This document shows positions 1-8,984 of a DNA stretch of 64,000 nucleotides, one piece after another. Below the pieces are notes generated by a model. The model was not told the origin of the DNA and made no database searches. It saw nothing but the letters and a program-made list of their open reading frames with translations. Position numbers and translations under genes: made by a program. Numbering within the stretch: position 1 is the stretch's first letter; every line of letters begins with the position of its first letter. The DNA comes from Paracoccus indicus (GTDB taxonomy: Bacteria > Pseudomonadota > Alphaproteobacteria > Rhodobacterales > Rhodobacteraceae), in NCBI RefSeq assembly GCF_003056335.1, contig NZ_PYWA01000001.1:186001-250000 (forward strand), read 5' to 3'.

Positions 1-943
1 GACGTCGAGAAAGCAGAGCGAGACATCCGACAAGGAGCAAGGCGAGCAGGTTCAAAGTTCCGTCTATGATTTTCTATATCACGATGGGCGACGAATTGCT
101 TCGTTCCTGGCGCAGTTCGATTCATCCGGGGCGCTGACGCAGATCACAGAAGGCCGACACGTCGAGAAAGCGACAGGCGACCTTAGTCGCCTTGAAGGCA
201 GTGCTAGTGCGATGGGTCTTGCAAAAGGATTGATTTCCTCGACAGCCGACATTCGGAAGCGCACCCAAGATGATGTGATGCGCGTATATGATCCTACTTG
301 GGCGAATGCGCGCGAATTTCTTGATCTTGCTGAAGGTGCGGGCCTCATTCAGCGCGATGTTTCGACTGCCTCGGTGGGACAACTCGTCCTATGTCAAGGT
401 TCCCTTACGGTGAAAAATCTGCAGCTTCTGACCAGCATCTGGAGTTCACCTTCTGCTAAGAAAATGATGGCCGATGGGGTGAAGCAGAATTCGGTTCCAC
501 CCCTAGGACGGAATGGGCAGAAAGATCCAAATCTGAGGGCCCTGCATGATGCTGCAGTACAAGCAGCTAAAACTATGCGTAATGGGTTGGATTTGTTCAT
601 GGACCTGGTGCCCACCTTCCCGCACACGGTTCAAGCAACCATATCGGGAGATGAAGCCGTGTGGTGTAGCCTTCTTCCAGACGGGCTGACGTTCGATCCA
701 TCAGACATCACTCTGAAATTTTCGAAACACCTCCCCGGGACTTGGTCTGCTATTGGAATACTTGACGCATTGCCTGACGAACAGCCAGATGGGGACATCA
801 AACAGGTCGACTATCTGAGCGGCGCCGCTATGGCAAAGTTAGACGATGCTATTACGCCAATGATTAGGATGTTTTTAGGCCGCCCATATGAAGCCTACGG
901 AATCACGCCTCTTCTAGTCTTTCGTGAGATTGGAGCACGCTGA
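1..943 (+). CDS. DUF6414-like protein, 5' end outside the window
   Basis: The frame is open from base 2 to the TGA ending at 943, so the gene is cut at its N-terminus and about 313 residues are visible. The visible start contains a VYDFLYHDGRRIASFLAQF segment, which resembles the opening of DUF6414 proteins. These have a conserved FLY-D...S.L.QF start, a Gly/Ser-rich middle, and a later segment like LVLCQGSLTVKNL. No function is established for that family. There is no signal peptide or membrane segment in the visible part. By eye the GC and codon use are clearly less GC-rich than in the late genes that follow, which suggests a cargo (moron) gene rather than a virion gene. A 191-base gap separates it from the next gene. 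The family assignment is from memory of the pattern and is moderate. Confidence 0.55.
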   Translation, partial: TSRKQSETSDKEQGEQVQSSVYDFLYHDGRRIASFLAQFDSSGALTQITEGRHVEKATGDLSRLEGSASAMGLAKGLISSTADIRKRTQDDVMRVYDPTWANAREFLDLAEGAGLIQRDVSTASVGQLVLCQGSLTVKNLQLLTSIWSSPSAKKMMADGVKQNSVPPLGRNGQKDPNLRALHDAAVQAAKTMRNGLDLFMDLVPTFPHTVQATISGDEAVWCSLLPDGLTFDPSDITLKFSKHLPGTWSAIGILDALPDEQPDGDIKQVDYLSGAAMAKLDDAITPMIRMFLGRPYEAYGITPLLVFREIGAR

Positions 944-1134
944 TTTCCACTTTGAGATCTTGAGCTCTACGGCCCCTCTTATACCGCACCCAACAATGTT
1001 CAAGCTCTTGGCCCACCCGGCCTATCCTTTGGCCGGGCAGATAAGCTTCAGACCGGCACTTGAGGGTCCGTGTCCGTGAGACTTGCATCTCCCGCAATCA
1101 AAGGCCGTAAGAGCTCTATAGAAACGAGGCGTCG

Positions 1135-1857
1135 ATGCTAAAGCTCGCGATCAACGACGCCGACCTGCAGCGGAACCTGCGCCAGCTGGCAGACAAGGAT
1201 GCACGACAGGCAGCGGCATGGGCACTGAACGACACGGCTGCCGATGTCCTGACGCATGTCCAGAACCGGATGGACGCGGTCTTCGACCGGCCCACGCGGT
1301 TCACCAAGAACGCATTCATGGTCTGGCGGGCCAAGCCGAACAGTCTTGAAGCTTCCGTCATGGAACGACCCTCGGTCGGGCGACGGCATTACCTGAAGAT
1401 GCAGGAGCTGGGCGGTGCACGGGGCCAGACGGGGCTCGAAGCGCTGCTGTCCTCGCGGCTGGCTTATGACGGCATCATCCAGTCGGCCATCCCGGCGGAG
1501 GGTGCCAAGCTGAACGCCTATGGCAACTGGCAGACGGGAGAGCGCAACCAGGCACTGTCGGCGGTCCAGGCGCAGCGCGACGACCGGACCAATACCACGG
1601 CCACGGCACGCAAACGCCATCGCAAGCGGGCCGGCTTCTTCGTGCCGAAGTCCGGATCGGGTCTTTCGCCGGGGATATGGAAGCGGGCACCGGATGGCAC
1701 GATCAGCAAGGTGCTGCACTTCAGTGCCGTCGCTCCGGTCTATTCGGAGCGGCTCGGGTTTCAGGACGGTGCAGCCGAGGTCTATCGGGCCCGGCTGCCG
1801 GAACACCTGACCCGCACCTTCGCGCGGATGGTCCAGAGGGTGGCCGAACGCGGCTGA
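1135..1857 (+). CDS. phage protein, minor tail protein Z-like
   Basis: This 240-residue basic protein has the layout of lambda minor tail protein Z. An N-terminal helical part (DLQRNLRQLADKDARQAAAW, then ALNDTAADVL) is followed by an Arg/Lys-rich stretch and a C-terminal helix (LPEHLTRTFARMVQRV). Z-type proteins act in late tail assembly. An RBS-like GAAACGAGG lies just upstream of the ATG. The position is odd: in lambda, Z follows FII, whereas here the gene stands alone before the terminase genes and is separated from them by about 130 bases. The similarity is weak, and another head-tail connector role is possible. Confidence 0.45.
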   Translation: MLKLAINDADLQRNLRQLADKDARQAAAWALNDTAADVLTHVQNRMDAVFDRPTRFTKNAFMVWRAKPNSLEASVMERPSVGRRHYLKMQELGGARGQTGLEALLSSRLAYDGIIQSAIPAEGAKLNAYGNWQTGERNQALSAVQAQRDDRTNTTATARKRHRKRAGFFVPKSGSGLSPGIWKRAPDGTISKVLHFSAVAPVYSERLGFQDGAAEVYRARLPEHLTRTFARMVQRVAERG

Positions 1858-1989
1858 CCGCCCTGCCCCCGCGGGTCCTTCCTGGCAAGGAACCGCACGG
1901 GGGTAATTCGCACCCCGGTACATTCCTGATCGCGATCCTGGTCCGGGGTTGTGGTTCGGGTTGTTGTTGTTGTCATTACAGGAAAGCTC

Positions 1990-2652
1990 ATGACCACCAT
2001 CACGCTCGAGGATGGGAGCGTGCTGGATGTCGGGCGCCATCCGCTGCCGGATGGGGTCGTCGATGACGGCACGCCCCTCAACAGATCGCAGCTTGCCCGC
2101 GCCTTCGGCGTCTCGGAGAACACCGTGGCCAAGTGGATCGGGCTTGGCCTGCCCGCGATCACCACCGGCGCGAACGGGGTCGCCTACGAGTTCCGGCTGT
2201 CTCACTGCTGGGCCTGGAAGCAGGACCGCGACGAACGCCACCGGGCGGCCAAGTCCAGGGGCGACCAGCTGGCCGCGCAGGCGGCGCTGGCCTTCCGCAA
2301 TCTCGACGAGGACCAGGCCGAGGAAGAGGGCGAGCTGACCGCCGACGATCTGCGCAAGTGGTCGGAGGCCGAGTATCACCGCAACCGCGTTGCCGAACAG
2401 CGCGGCGATCTCTTGCGCGCCGACCGGATGCGCCAGCTGGTCGAGGACATGTTCGTGACCTTCGGCGCCGAGATGGACACGCTGCCCGATTTTGCCGAGA
2501 TGACCTTCGGCCTCTCCGCCGCGCAGGTGGCGCAGCTCGAGGAGCGCTGCGACCAGATGCGCGCCGAGGTGCGCCGCCTGATCGAGGCGCGGCTCGGGCG
2601 CCCCGGCGCCGTGGTCGCCCTGCCCGGTCGCCAGTCGGAGCTGGATGTCTGA
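1990..2652 (+). CDS. terminase small subunit (Nu1/DUF1441-like)
   Basis: This subunit recognises the packaging site and loads the large terminase. The protein has 220 residues from the ATG at 1990, which follows a GGAAAG ribosome site at 1981; an in-frame ATG at 1951 sits in low-complexity GTT repeats and looks wrong. Near residue 30 is a helix-turn-helix (NRSQLARAFGVSENTVAKWI), the DNA-binding fold of Nu1-type subunits. An acidic Ala/Glu-rich helical middle (DEDQAEEEGELTADDL) and a C-terminal coiled helix follow, suited to oligomerisation and large-subunit contact. Its TGA overlaps the large-subunit ATG (TGATG), indicating translational coupling. Confidence 0.82.
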   Translation: MTTITLEDGSVLDVGRHPLPDGVVDDGTPLNRSQLARAFGVSENTVAKWIGLGLPAITTGANGVAYEFRLSHCWAWKQDRDERHRAAKSRGDQLAAQAALAFRNLDEDQAEEEGELTADDLRKWSEAEYHRNRVAEQRGDLLRADRMRQLVEDMFVTFGAEMDTLPDFAEMTFGLSAAQVAQLEERCDQMRAEVRRLIEARLGRPGAVVALPGRQSELDV

Positions 2653-4814
2653 TGGTCGAGATGATGGACCGGGGCTTTTCCGCACTGACGCGCATCCCGC
2701 CGCTGCCGCCGTTCCTGACGCCGGAGGAGCTGGTCGCGGATGCGCTTCCGCTTCTCGATCCGCCAAGCCGGGTGACGGTCACCGATGCCGCCGAGCGCGC
2801 ACTGCGGGTGCCGGTGGCCGGCAAGTGGTCGGCGTATGACCGGGCCGTCGCGCCCTACACGATCGAGCCGCAGGACATGTCGCAGTCCCGGCGCTTCAAG
2901 GCGGTGGTCTTCGTCGGCCCCTCGCAGAGCGGCAAGAGCCAGATGCTGCTCTCGGTCTCGGCCTATGCGATCACCTGCGCGCCGGGCCCGGTGCAGCTGA
3001 TCCACATGACCAAGACCGATGCGGATGCCTGGGTCGAGGAGAAGCTGGACCCGGCCATCATCAACAGCCCGCTGCTGCTGGAGCGGCTTGGTCGGGCGCG
3101 CGATGACAGCACCTTCAGCCGCAAGCGGTTCAAGGGGATGCGGCTCGGCATCGGCTATCCGGTACCGAACCAGCTGTCGTCCCGCTCGCAGCGGCTGGTG
3201 CTGCTGACCGATTACGACCACATGCCCCAGAGGCTGGGGCCGAAGGATGCCCCCGAAGCCTCGCCCTTCAGCATGGCGCTGGCGCGGATCCGGACCTTCC
3301 TGTCGCGCGGATGCGTGATGGCCGAAAGCACGCCCGCCTTTCCGGTTGACGAGGCCAAGCAGCGGCCCGTGACCGGGCTGGACCCGCATCTGCTGCCGCC
3401 GACCACGGCGGGGATCGTGAACCTCTACAACGAGGGCACGCGGGCACGCTGGTACTGGGAATGCCTCGACTGCGCCGGGCTCTTCGAACCGACCTATGAT
3501 CGGCTGGACTACAACCGCGACCTGGACCCCGGCGAAGCTGCCGACAGCGCGGTCATGGTCTGCCCGCATTGCGGGTCGGTGATCGAGCATCGCCAGAAGG
3601 CAGAGATGAACCGTCGCGCCTCCGAGGGCCAAGGCGGCTGGCTGCATGAGAGCCGGATCGTCGACGCGGATGGCAAGCGCCAACTCTGCCGGATCGACGA
3701 TCCGCAGATCCGCAACGTCTCGATCGTCAGCTATGCGCTGAACGGCGTCGTGGCAGCCTTCGCATCCTGGCAGGGACTGGTCGAGCGCTACGAGGCCGCG
3801 CGCCGGGTGCTGGAGGCCACGGGCGACGAGACCGACTTTGCCGGCGTCCACTACACCGAGCTGGGCATCCCCTATCAGCGCCCAAAGGACGAGGACGAGA
3901 ACGCGGTCACGGTCGAGAGCCTGACCGGCAACGCGATGAAACTGCCACGCGGGGTCGCCCCGCATTGGGCGCGGTTCGTTACCGTGATGGTCGACGTGCA
4001 GGGCAACCGCTTCGAGGTCATGGTCATGGCCTGGGGCGCGGAAGGCGAACGGGTGGCGATCGAGCGCTATGCGATCCACCAGCCGCCCGACGATGCGCCG
4101 CGCGCCAGGGGCGAGGATGGCAAGTATCGCGGGATCGATCCCGGCCGTTACGCCGAGGATGCCCAGGTGCTGACCGAACTGGCCGAAAGGGTGTTTGCGG
4201 TCGATGGTGCGGCCTGGGGCCTGAAGCCCGTGGGCGTGGTCATCGACTTCAACGGCCCCAAGGGCTGGTCGGACAATGCCGAAAAGTTCTGGCGTGCCCG
4301 CGCGCGCGAGGGTCTGGGCGGGCGGTTCTATCTCTCGATCGGCCGATCGGGGCTGAACCAGCGCGACCGGGTCTGGCACGAAGCCCCCGAACGCGCCTCG
4401 GGTGGCAGGAAAGCCCGGGGCATCAAACTGCTGAACATGGCTGTGGACCGGCTGAAGGACAGCGTCTCGGCGGCACTGGCGCGGACCGACACGGCGACCA
4501 ACGCCCAGCATGTTCCCTCCTGGATGGAGGCCGAGCATGTGGCCGAACTGCTGGCCGAGGAGCGCGGCGAGAAGGGTTGGGTCCTGAAGCCCGGCCAGAC
4601 CCGGAACGAGAGCCTCGATCATTCGGTGCAGGGCCTGGCGCTGGCCGAGTTCCTGGGCCTGAACCGCGTCAACTGGGAGGCCCCGCCCGCCTGGTGCGTG
4701 CTCGGCCCCGACAATGCCAATGCCGTTCCGCTGGAGCGGCCCAATGATCCGGGCAGCGCGCGCGATCTGCCCGCGCCGTCGCGCCCCAAACGCATCGGCT
4801 ACCTGAGGAGATGA
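2652..4814 (+). CDS. terminase large subunit, GpA family
   Basis: This is the ATPase/nuclease motor that packages DNA into the prohead. It has 720 residues, the usual GpA size. The ATP-binding P-loop is GPSQSGKS at residues 89-96, and a Walker B-like LVLLTDYD lies near 182-189. A CxxC...CPHC pair near residues 275-305 forms the zinc-ribbon-like insert seen in GpA proteins. The nuclease half starts around residue 438 with VMVDVQGNRFEVMVMAWG, and a second acidic motif (VVIDFNG) follows. The start is set by the TGATG overlap with the small subunit; the frame stays open much further upstream but that part only overlaps the small-subunit gene. A GpA-type motor predicts cos-type, sticky-ended packaging. 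Confidence 0.95.
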   Translation: MVEMMDRGFSALTRIPPLPPFLTPEELVADALPLLDPPSRVTVTDAAERALRVPVAGKWSAYDRAVAPYTIEPQDMSQSRRFKAVVFVGPSQSGKSQMLLSVSAYAITCAPGPVQLIHMTKTDADAWVEEKLDPAIINSPLLLERLGRARDDSTFSRKRFKGMRLGIGYPVPNQLSSRSQRLVLLTDYDHMPQRLGPKDAPEASPFSMALARIRTFLSRGCVMAESTPAFPVDEAKQRPVTGLDPHLLPPTTAGIVNLYNEGTRARWYWECLDCAGLFEPTYDRLDYNRDLDPGEAADSAVMVCPHCGSVIEHRQKAEMNRRASEGQGGWLHESRIVDADGKRQLCRIDDPQIRNVSIVSYALNGVVAAFASWQGLVERYEAARRVLEATGDETDFAGVHYTELGIPYQRPKDEDENAVTVESLTGNAMKLPRGVAPHWARFVTVMVDVQGNRFEVMVMAWGAEGERVAIERYAIHQPPDDAPRARGEDGKYRGIDPGRYAEDAQVLTELAERVFAVDGAAWGLKPVGVVIDFNGPKGWSDNAEKFWRARAREGLGGRFYLSIGRSGLNQRDRVWHEAPERASGGRKARGIKLLNMAVDRLKDSVSAALARTDTATNAQHVPSWMEAEHVAELLAEERGEKGWVLKPGQTRNESLDHSVQGLALAEFLGLNRVNWEAPPAWCVLGPDNANAVPLERPNDPGSARDLPAPSRPKRIGYLRR

Positions 4815-4815
4815 C

Positions 4816-5019
4816 ATGGCCTATACCCAAGCCGATGCCGACCGGCTCCGCGGCGCCATTGCCAAGGGCGTGGCCTCGGCCGAGCTGAACGGCGAGAAGC
4901 TGACCTTCCGGTCGCTCGCCGACATGCGCGCCACGCTGGCGATGATCGAGGCCGAGCTGGCCGGCGCGGTGGGCGGTGCGGCCCGCGTCAGCTATCCCCG
5001 CACCACGCGGGGTCTCTAA
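4816..5019 (+). CDS. gpW-like head-tail joining protein
   Basis: This 67-residue protein has the length of lambda gpW (68 aa) and sits at the gpW position between large terminase and portal. Its pattern is a helix (ADADRLRGAIAKG), a short beta hairpin (KLTFRSLADMRATLAMIEAEL) and a disordered basic tail (SYPRTTRGL), as in the gpW fold. gpW seals the portal vertex after packaging and forms the site for the FII connector. The ATG is one base after the terminase stop, and its own stop abuts the portal ATG, so the genes are read as one unit. Confidence 0.82.
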   Translation: MAYTQADADRLRGAIAKGVASAELNGEKLTFRSLADMRATLAMIEAELAGAVGGAARVSYPRTTRGL

Positions 5020-6477
5020 ATGAACCTGATCGACCGCACCATCGGCTTCTTCGCGCCTGCCGCGGGTCTGCGGCGGGCGACGGCACGCGCGCAGACCGCG
5101 GTGGTGATGAACTACGACGCCGCCTCGCGGGGGCGCCGCACCTATGGCTGGAAGGCCCCGGCCACATCGGCCGATGCGGCGGCCTTCGGGTCGCGCGAAC
5201 GCCTGCGCCAGCTGTCGCGCGACATGGTCCGCAATCGGGCCTATGCGGCGCGTGCCCGCGATGTCATCGTTGCCAATGTCGTAGGTGAAGGCATCGTTCC
5301 TTCGGTTCGTGCCGGCAGTGACGACATCAAGGCGCTGGTGAAGGATCTGGTCGAGCGTCACCTCCTGAACGTGCGCTTCGACGCGGGTGAGGAATATGAC
5401 CTGCTGGAGATGCAGCAGATCTGCATCTCCACCGTCTTCACCGATGGCGAGGTGCTGATCCGCCGGCGCATGCGGCGTGGCGGATTTGGTCGGCATCTGG
5501 CTTTGCCCTATCAAGTCGAGCTGGTCGAGGTGGATTGCCTGGACACCACGGTCCAGAGCTGGGGCGAGAACCTGGTGGTCGAGGGGGTCGAATACGGGCC
5601 CACCGGCGCGATCGAGGCCTATCATCTCTTCAACGAACACCCCGGTGCGGTGCGACACCGCAAGCCGCTGCAATCGACCCGTGTGCACTGGTCCGACATC
5701 ATTCACCTGCGCCGCTTCGATCGTCCCGGCCAACTGCGCGGCGTGCCTTGGCTGGCGCCCGTGATGATGACCTTGGGCGAGCTCGGCGATTACCAGGAGG
5801 CGCAGATCCTCAAGCAGCGCATCTCGGCGCTGATGGCGATCGTTCTTAAATACGCGACCGGCTCGACCCGGCCCGCCAATGCCGGATCGGGGCTGGAGGA
5901 TCTGGCCCCCGGCGCGGTGGTCGAACTGCCCGAAGGGGCAGAGCCCACCGTGGTGCAGCCGCCCTCCGTCGATGGCTATGACGAGTTCATGGGGCGCGGG
6001 TTGCGCACCGTCGCAGCGGGGCTTGGCATCACCTACGAGGCGCTGACCGCCGATCTGCGCGGGGTGAACTTCTCGTCCGGCCGCATGGGGCGCAACGAGA
6101 TGGACCGGCTGGTGCGCATGTGGCAGCGCGGCTTGATGATCATGCAGCTGGGCGAAGGCATCGAGCGCTGGTTCCGCGAGGGCCTGCTGCTGGCCGGATA
6201 TCGCGATCTTGACTTTACCCTCGACTGGACGCCGCCCCGTCGCATCCTGGTCGATCCTGTCAAGGAGATCCCGGCGATGATCGAGGAGGTCGACGCCGGG
6301 CTGAACAGCCGCCAGGGCGTCCAGCGCGAACTGGGTCGTGATCCCGACCGGATCCGCGAGGAGCGTCAACAGGACGCGGAGGCCGATCGCAAATACGGCA
6401 TCGCAGCAGACAAGACAGCCAAACAACGGTCGGACCCCAAATCGGAAAAGGACGATGATGATGCGAACGGGCAGTGA
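5020..6477 (+). CDS. portal protein, lambda B family
   Basis: The portal forms the dodecameric ring through which DNA enters and leaves the capsid. The 485-residue product opens like lambda B-family portals (MNLIDRTIGFFAPAAGLRRA, then a segment with RRTYGWKAPATSADAA). It keeps the family core: loss-of-intact-state segment REGLRQLSRDMVRN-like near residue 65, QVELVEVDCLD near 170, HLRRFDRPGQLRGVPWLAPVM near 230, and GVNFSSGRMGRNEMDR near 350. The C-terminus is charged and disordered (KSEKDDDDANGQ). The following protease gene starts inside the last 17 bases, another overlap typical of this operon. Confidence 0.93.
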   Translation: MNLIDRTIGFFAPAAGLRRATARAQTAVVMNYDAASRGRRTYGWKAPATSADAAAFGSRERLRQLSRDMVRNRAYAARARDVIVANVVGEGIVPSVRAGSDDIKALVKDLVERHLLNVRFDAGEEYDLLEMQQICISTVFTDGEVLIRRRMRRGGFGRHLALPYQVELVEVDCLDTTVQSWGENLVVEGVEYGPTGAIEAYHLFNEHPGAVRHRKPLQSTRVHWSDIIHLRRFDRPGQLRGVPWLAPVMMTLGELGDYQEAQILKQRISALMAIVLKYATGSTRPANAGSGLEDLAPGAVVELPEGAEPTVVQPPSVDGYDEFMGRGLRTVAAGLGITYEALTADLRGVNFSSGRMGRNEMDRLVRMWQRGLMIMQLGEGIERWFREGLLLAGYRDLDFTLDWTPPRRILVDPVKEIPAMIEEVDAGLNSRQGVQRELGRDPDRIREERQQDAEADRKYGIAADKTAKQRSDPKSEKDDDDANGQ

Positions 6478-8572
6478 CCTGATCTTCAACGGCGAGCTGA
6501 TCCTCAGCGGCAGCGTGATCGACGATAGCCAAGTCGGCTGGATGTGGGAGGAGGATGTGTTCTTCGCGCCATCGCTCGTCCGCCAGGCGCTTGGGCAGTT
6601 GAGCGAAGGCCGCGTGACGGTCCGGATCAACTCGGTCGGCGGTCACGCGAATGCGGGTGAACAGATCCGCGCCATGCTGGCCGCCCATCCCGGTGGCTGC
6701 CGGATCATCGTCGAGGGGCTTGCCGCCTCGGCGGCCTCCCTGATCCTGATGGCCGGGGTCGAGCGGATCATGTCGGCAGGTTCGCATATCATGATCCACG
6801 ATCCCCTGGGCGTGATCATCGGCAACGAAGACGATGCCCGCCGGCATGCGGACCATCTCTCGCTGGAAGCCAATACCTATGCCGCCGTCTATGCGGCCGC
6901 ATCCGGAAAGACGGTCGAGGAGGTCCGCGCGCTGATGAAGGCCGAGACCTGGTTCGGCCCGGAAACTGCGGTCGCGGAGGGTTTCGCCGACCGTGTTGAG
7001 GAACCCGTGACGGCCATCGCAATCGAGGTTCCCCGCGAAATGACCGCCGCCCGGCAGCATTACATGGCTGGCTGCGCCCAGCTGCGCGAGCGGCTGGCGG
7101 CCAACAACCCACAGTCGCGTGCTGCACGGCCCGCGTCTTCCCCCGCCGCCGCTGGCGGTCAATCCACCATGGAGGGCAACATGCCTCAGGACGACACGAA
7201 CCCGACGCCGGCGGCAAACCCGGCCACCCCGACGCCGACCCCTGCTCCGGCTCAGATGCAGGCCAGCCCCGACAGCATCGTCGCCCAGGAACGCGCCCGC
7301 GTGCGCGCCATCCGCGAGATGTCCGCCCCTCATGTGACCTCGGGTCGCCTGATGCAGGCCGATGTCGATGCCTTGATCGATGAAGGGGTCGGGGCGAACG
7401 AGGCTGGCACCCGTCTGATGGCCACGATGGCCGCGCAGGAACCCCTCGGCCGCAGCGCGCCGCAGGGCAACGGCCCGCGCAGCAGCATCCAGCGCGATGA
7501 GGGCGAGACCCGCGTCACCGCGATGATCGGCGCGCTGATGGGCGAGACCGAGGGACCCGCTACCCAGTTCCGCGGCATGCGCCTGCGGCATCTGGCGATG
7601 GAGCTGGCCGGATCGGGTCGTGGCTACAACGATACCGACACGATCCGCCGTGGCATGCGCGCCACATCGATGATGGGCGGGGCTTACGGCGTCAGCGACT
7701 TCGCCTATATCACCACCGAGGTGATGAACCGATCGCTGCAGCAGGCCTATCAGCGCCGCAATGCCAGCTGGCAGCTGGTGACCGGTGCCCCCCTGACCGC
7801 GACCGATTTCCGCGAGTTGCACTCGGTGCGCTTCGGTGGCGACTTCAGCCTGAAGCCGGTCAAGGAAAACGGCGAATACCAGTCGGCAGTCCTTGCCGAT
7901 GAAACCGAAGGCCTGAAGGTCGAGCGCCGGGGCCGCACCATCAACCTGACCTTCGAAGCGGTGGTGAACGACGACATGGGGGCCTTCCAGCGCATCCCCA
8001 CCGAGTTCGCCATGGCCGCGCGCACCATGGAGAACAGCATGGTCTGGTCGCTGCTGCGCGCCAACGCCAAGCTGAAATCGGATGGCAAGGCACTGTTCCA
8101 CACCGATCATGGCAACCTGGCCGGATCCAATGCCGCCATCACCGCCGCTGCGGTCGCCGCCGCGCGCAAGGCCATGTGGGAGCAGCGTGCCTTCGGCACC
8201 GCCGACAAGGACGACTTCCTGCAGATCGAGCCGGACCGCCTGATCGTGCCGCCTGCGCTGGAGCTGGTGGCGCTGCAGTTCGCCACCCTGACCACGCCGG
8301 CAACCGACGGCACGACCAACCCCTACAAGGCCAGCCTGACCCCTGCCGTGGTGCCGAACCTCGGCGCGGCGGCCGGCGGATCGGACACGGCCTGGTATCT
8401 GATCTCGTCGGACATGCCGCCGATCGCGCATGCCTATCTCGAGGGCTACGCGGCTCCGACCGTGCAGACCATCGAAGGCATGAACCCCGACATGGTCGTC
8501 ATGAACGCCCGCCATATCTTCGGGGCCGCCGCCGTCGAGCACCGTGGCGCCTACAAGAACGCCGGCGCGTAA
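6461..8572 (+). CDS. ClpP-like prohead protease fused to major capsid protein
   Basis: One 703-residue reading frame carries both functions. Residues 1 to about 215 form a ClpP-fold protease: RINSVGG near 56, the Ser nucleophile in GLAASAAS (S90) and the His in IHDP (H113). A Pro/Thr/Ala-rich linker follows (around residues 235-265), then a helical scaffold-like delta region. The rest is a Mu-I/HK97-type capsid protein, with GVSDFAYITTEVMNRSLQQ, an SLKPVKENGEYQ-type beta segment and the AYLEGYAAPTVQTIEGMNPD spine. Fusions of this kind are known in Mu-like and lambda-like phages. Three ATGs are consecutive (6455, 6458, 6461); the GGAAAAGGA at 6444 best fits 6461. The protease is expected to cut itself away during prohead maturation. 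Confidence 0.9.
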   Translation: MRTGSDLIFNGELILSGSVIDDSQVGWMWEEDVFFAPSLVRQALGQLSEGRVTVRINSVGGHANAGEQIRAMLAAHPGGCRIIVEGLAASAASLILMAGVERIMSAGSHIMIHDPLGVIIGNEDDARRHADHLSLEANTYAAVYAAASGKTVEEVRALMKAETWFGPETAVAEGFADRVEEPVTAIAIEVPREMTAARQHYMAGCAQLRERLAANNPQSRAARPASSPAAAGGQSTMEGNMPQDDTNPTPAANPATPTPTPAPAQMQASPDSIVAQERARVRAIREMSAPHVTSGRLMQADVDALIDEGVGANEAGTRLMATMAAQEPLGRSAPQGNGPRSSIQRDEGETRVTAMIGALMGETEGPATQFRGMRLRHLAMELAGSGRGYNDTDTIRRGMRATSMMGGAYGVSDFAYITTEVMNRSLQQAYQRRNASWQLVTGAPLTATDFRELHSVRFGGDFSLKPVKENGEYQSAVLADETEGLKVERRGRTINLTFEAVVNDDMGAFQRIPTEFAMAARTMENSMVWSLLRANAKLKSDGKALFHTDHGNLAGSNAAITAAAVAAARKAMWEQRAFGTADKDDFLQIEPDRLIVPPALELVALQFATLTTPATDGTTNPYKASLTPAVVPNLGAAAGGSDTAWYLISSDMPPIAHAYLEGYAAPTVQTIEGMNPDMVVMNARHIFGAAAVEHRGAYKNAGA

Positions 8573-8651
8573 GACCGCCCGCATCCAGGCTCGATGACCG
8601 CGCCGCCCTCGGGCGGCGCTGGTCGTTCACCCCCATCATGAGGACTGCGAA

Positions 8652-8984
8652 ATGAAGAATTACGTGCAACCGGGTGAGAACATCACCCTGACCATGACTG
8701 CGGACGTTGCCTCGGGTGCAGGCGTGCTGATCGGTTCCATATTCGGCGTCGCCCAGGGCAAGGCGCTGGCCGGTGAAGACCTGGTCCTGGTACGCCGCGG
8801 CATCTTCGACATGCCGAAGACCGCGGCGCAGGCATGGACCGTCGGTGCGAAGATCTACTGGGATGACACCAACAAGGTCTGCACCACGACCGCGACCGGC
8901 AACACACTGGTGGGTGCCGCGGTCGATGCGGCGGCGAACCCCTCGGGCGTGGGCCGGGTGCTGCTTGACGGCGTGATCCGCTGA
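8652..8984 (+). CDS. DUF2190 capsid cement/decoration protein
   Basis: This 110-residue protein matches DUF2190: MKNYVQPGENITLTMTADVA, a central GSIFGVA strand, a KTAAQAWTVGAKIYWDDTNK segment, and a terminal GRVLLDG. Members coat the outside of the capsid and stabilise it after expansion, taking the place of lambda gpD. The location directly after the capsid gene agrees. The ATG follows an AGGA at 8640. The TGA overlaps the next ATG (ATGA at 8981-8984), so the next product is probably made in proportion. Confidence 0.85.
   Translation: MKNYVQPGENITLTMTADVASGAGVLIGSIFGVAQGKALAGEDLVLVRRGIFDMPKTAAQAWTVGAKIYWDDTNKVCTTTATGNTLVGAAVDAAANPSGVGRVLLDGVIR

Noticed and set aside
2133..2651. Open frame extending the large terminase gene about 170 codons upstream
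   Set aside because: It overlaps the small terminase in another frame, is Arg/Gly-rich without family similarity, and the TGATG coupling gives the natural start at 2652.
1138..8584. Long minus-strand frames (for example 1138-2766, 2376-4817, 4669-6630, 6260-8584) opposite the packaging and capsid genes
   Set aside because: They mirror well-supported genes, lack ribosome sites and motifs, and are expected on the antisense of GC-rich codons.
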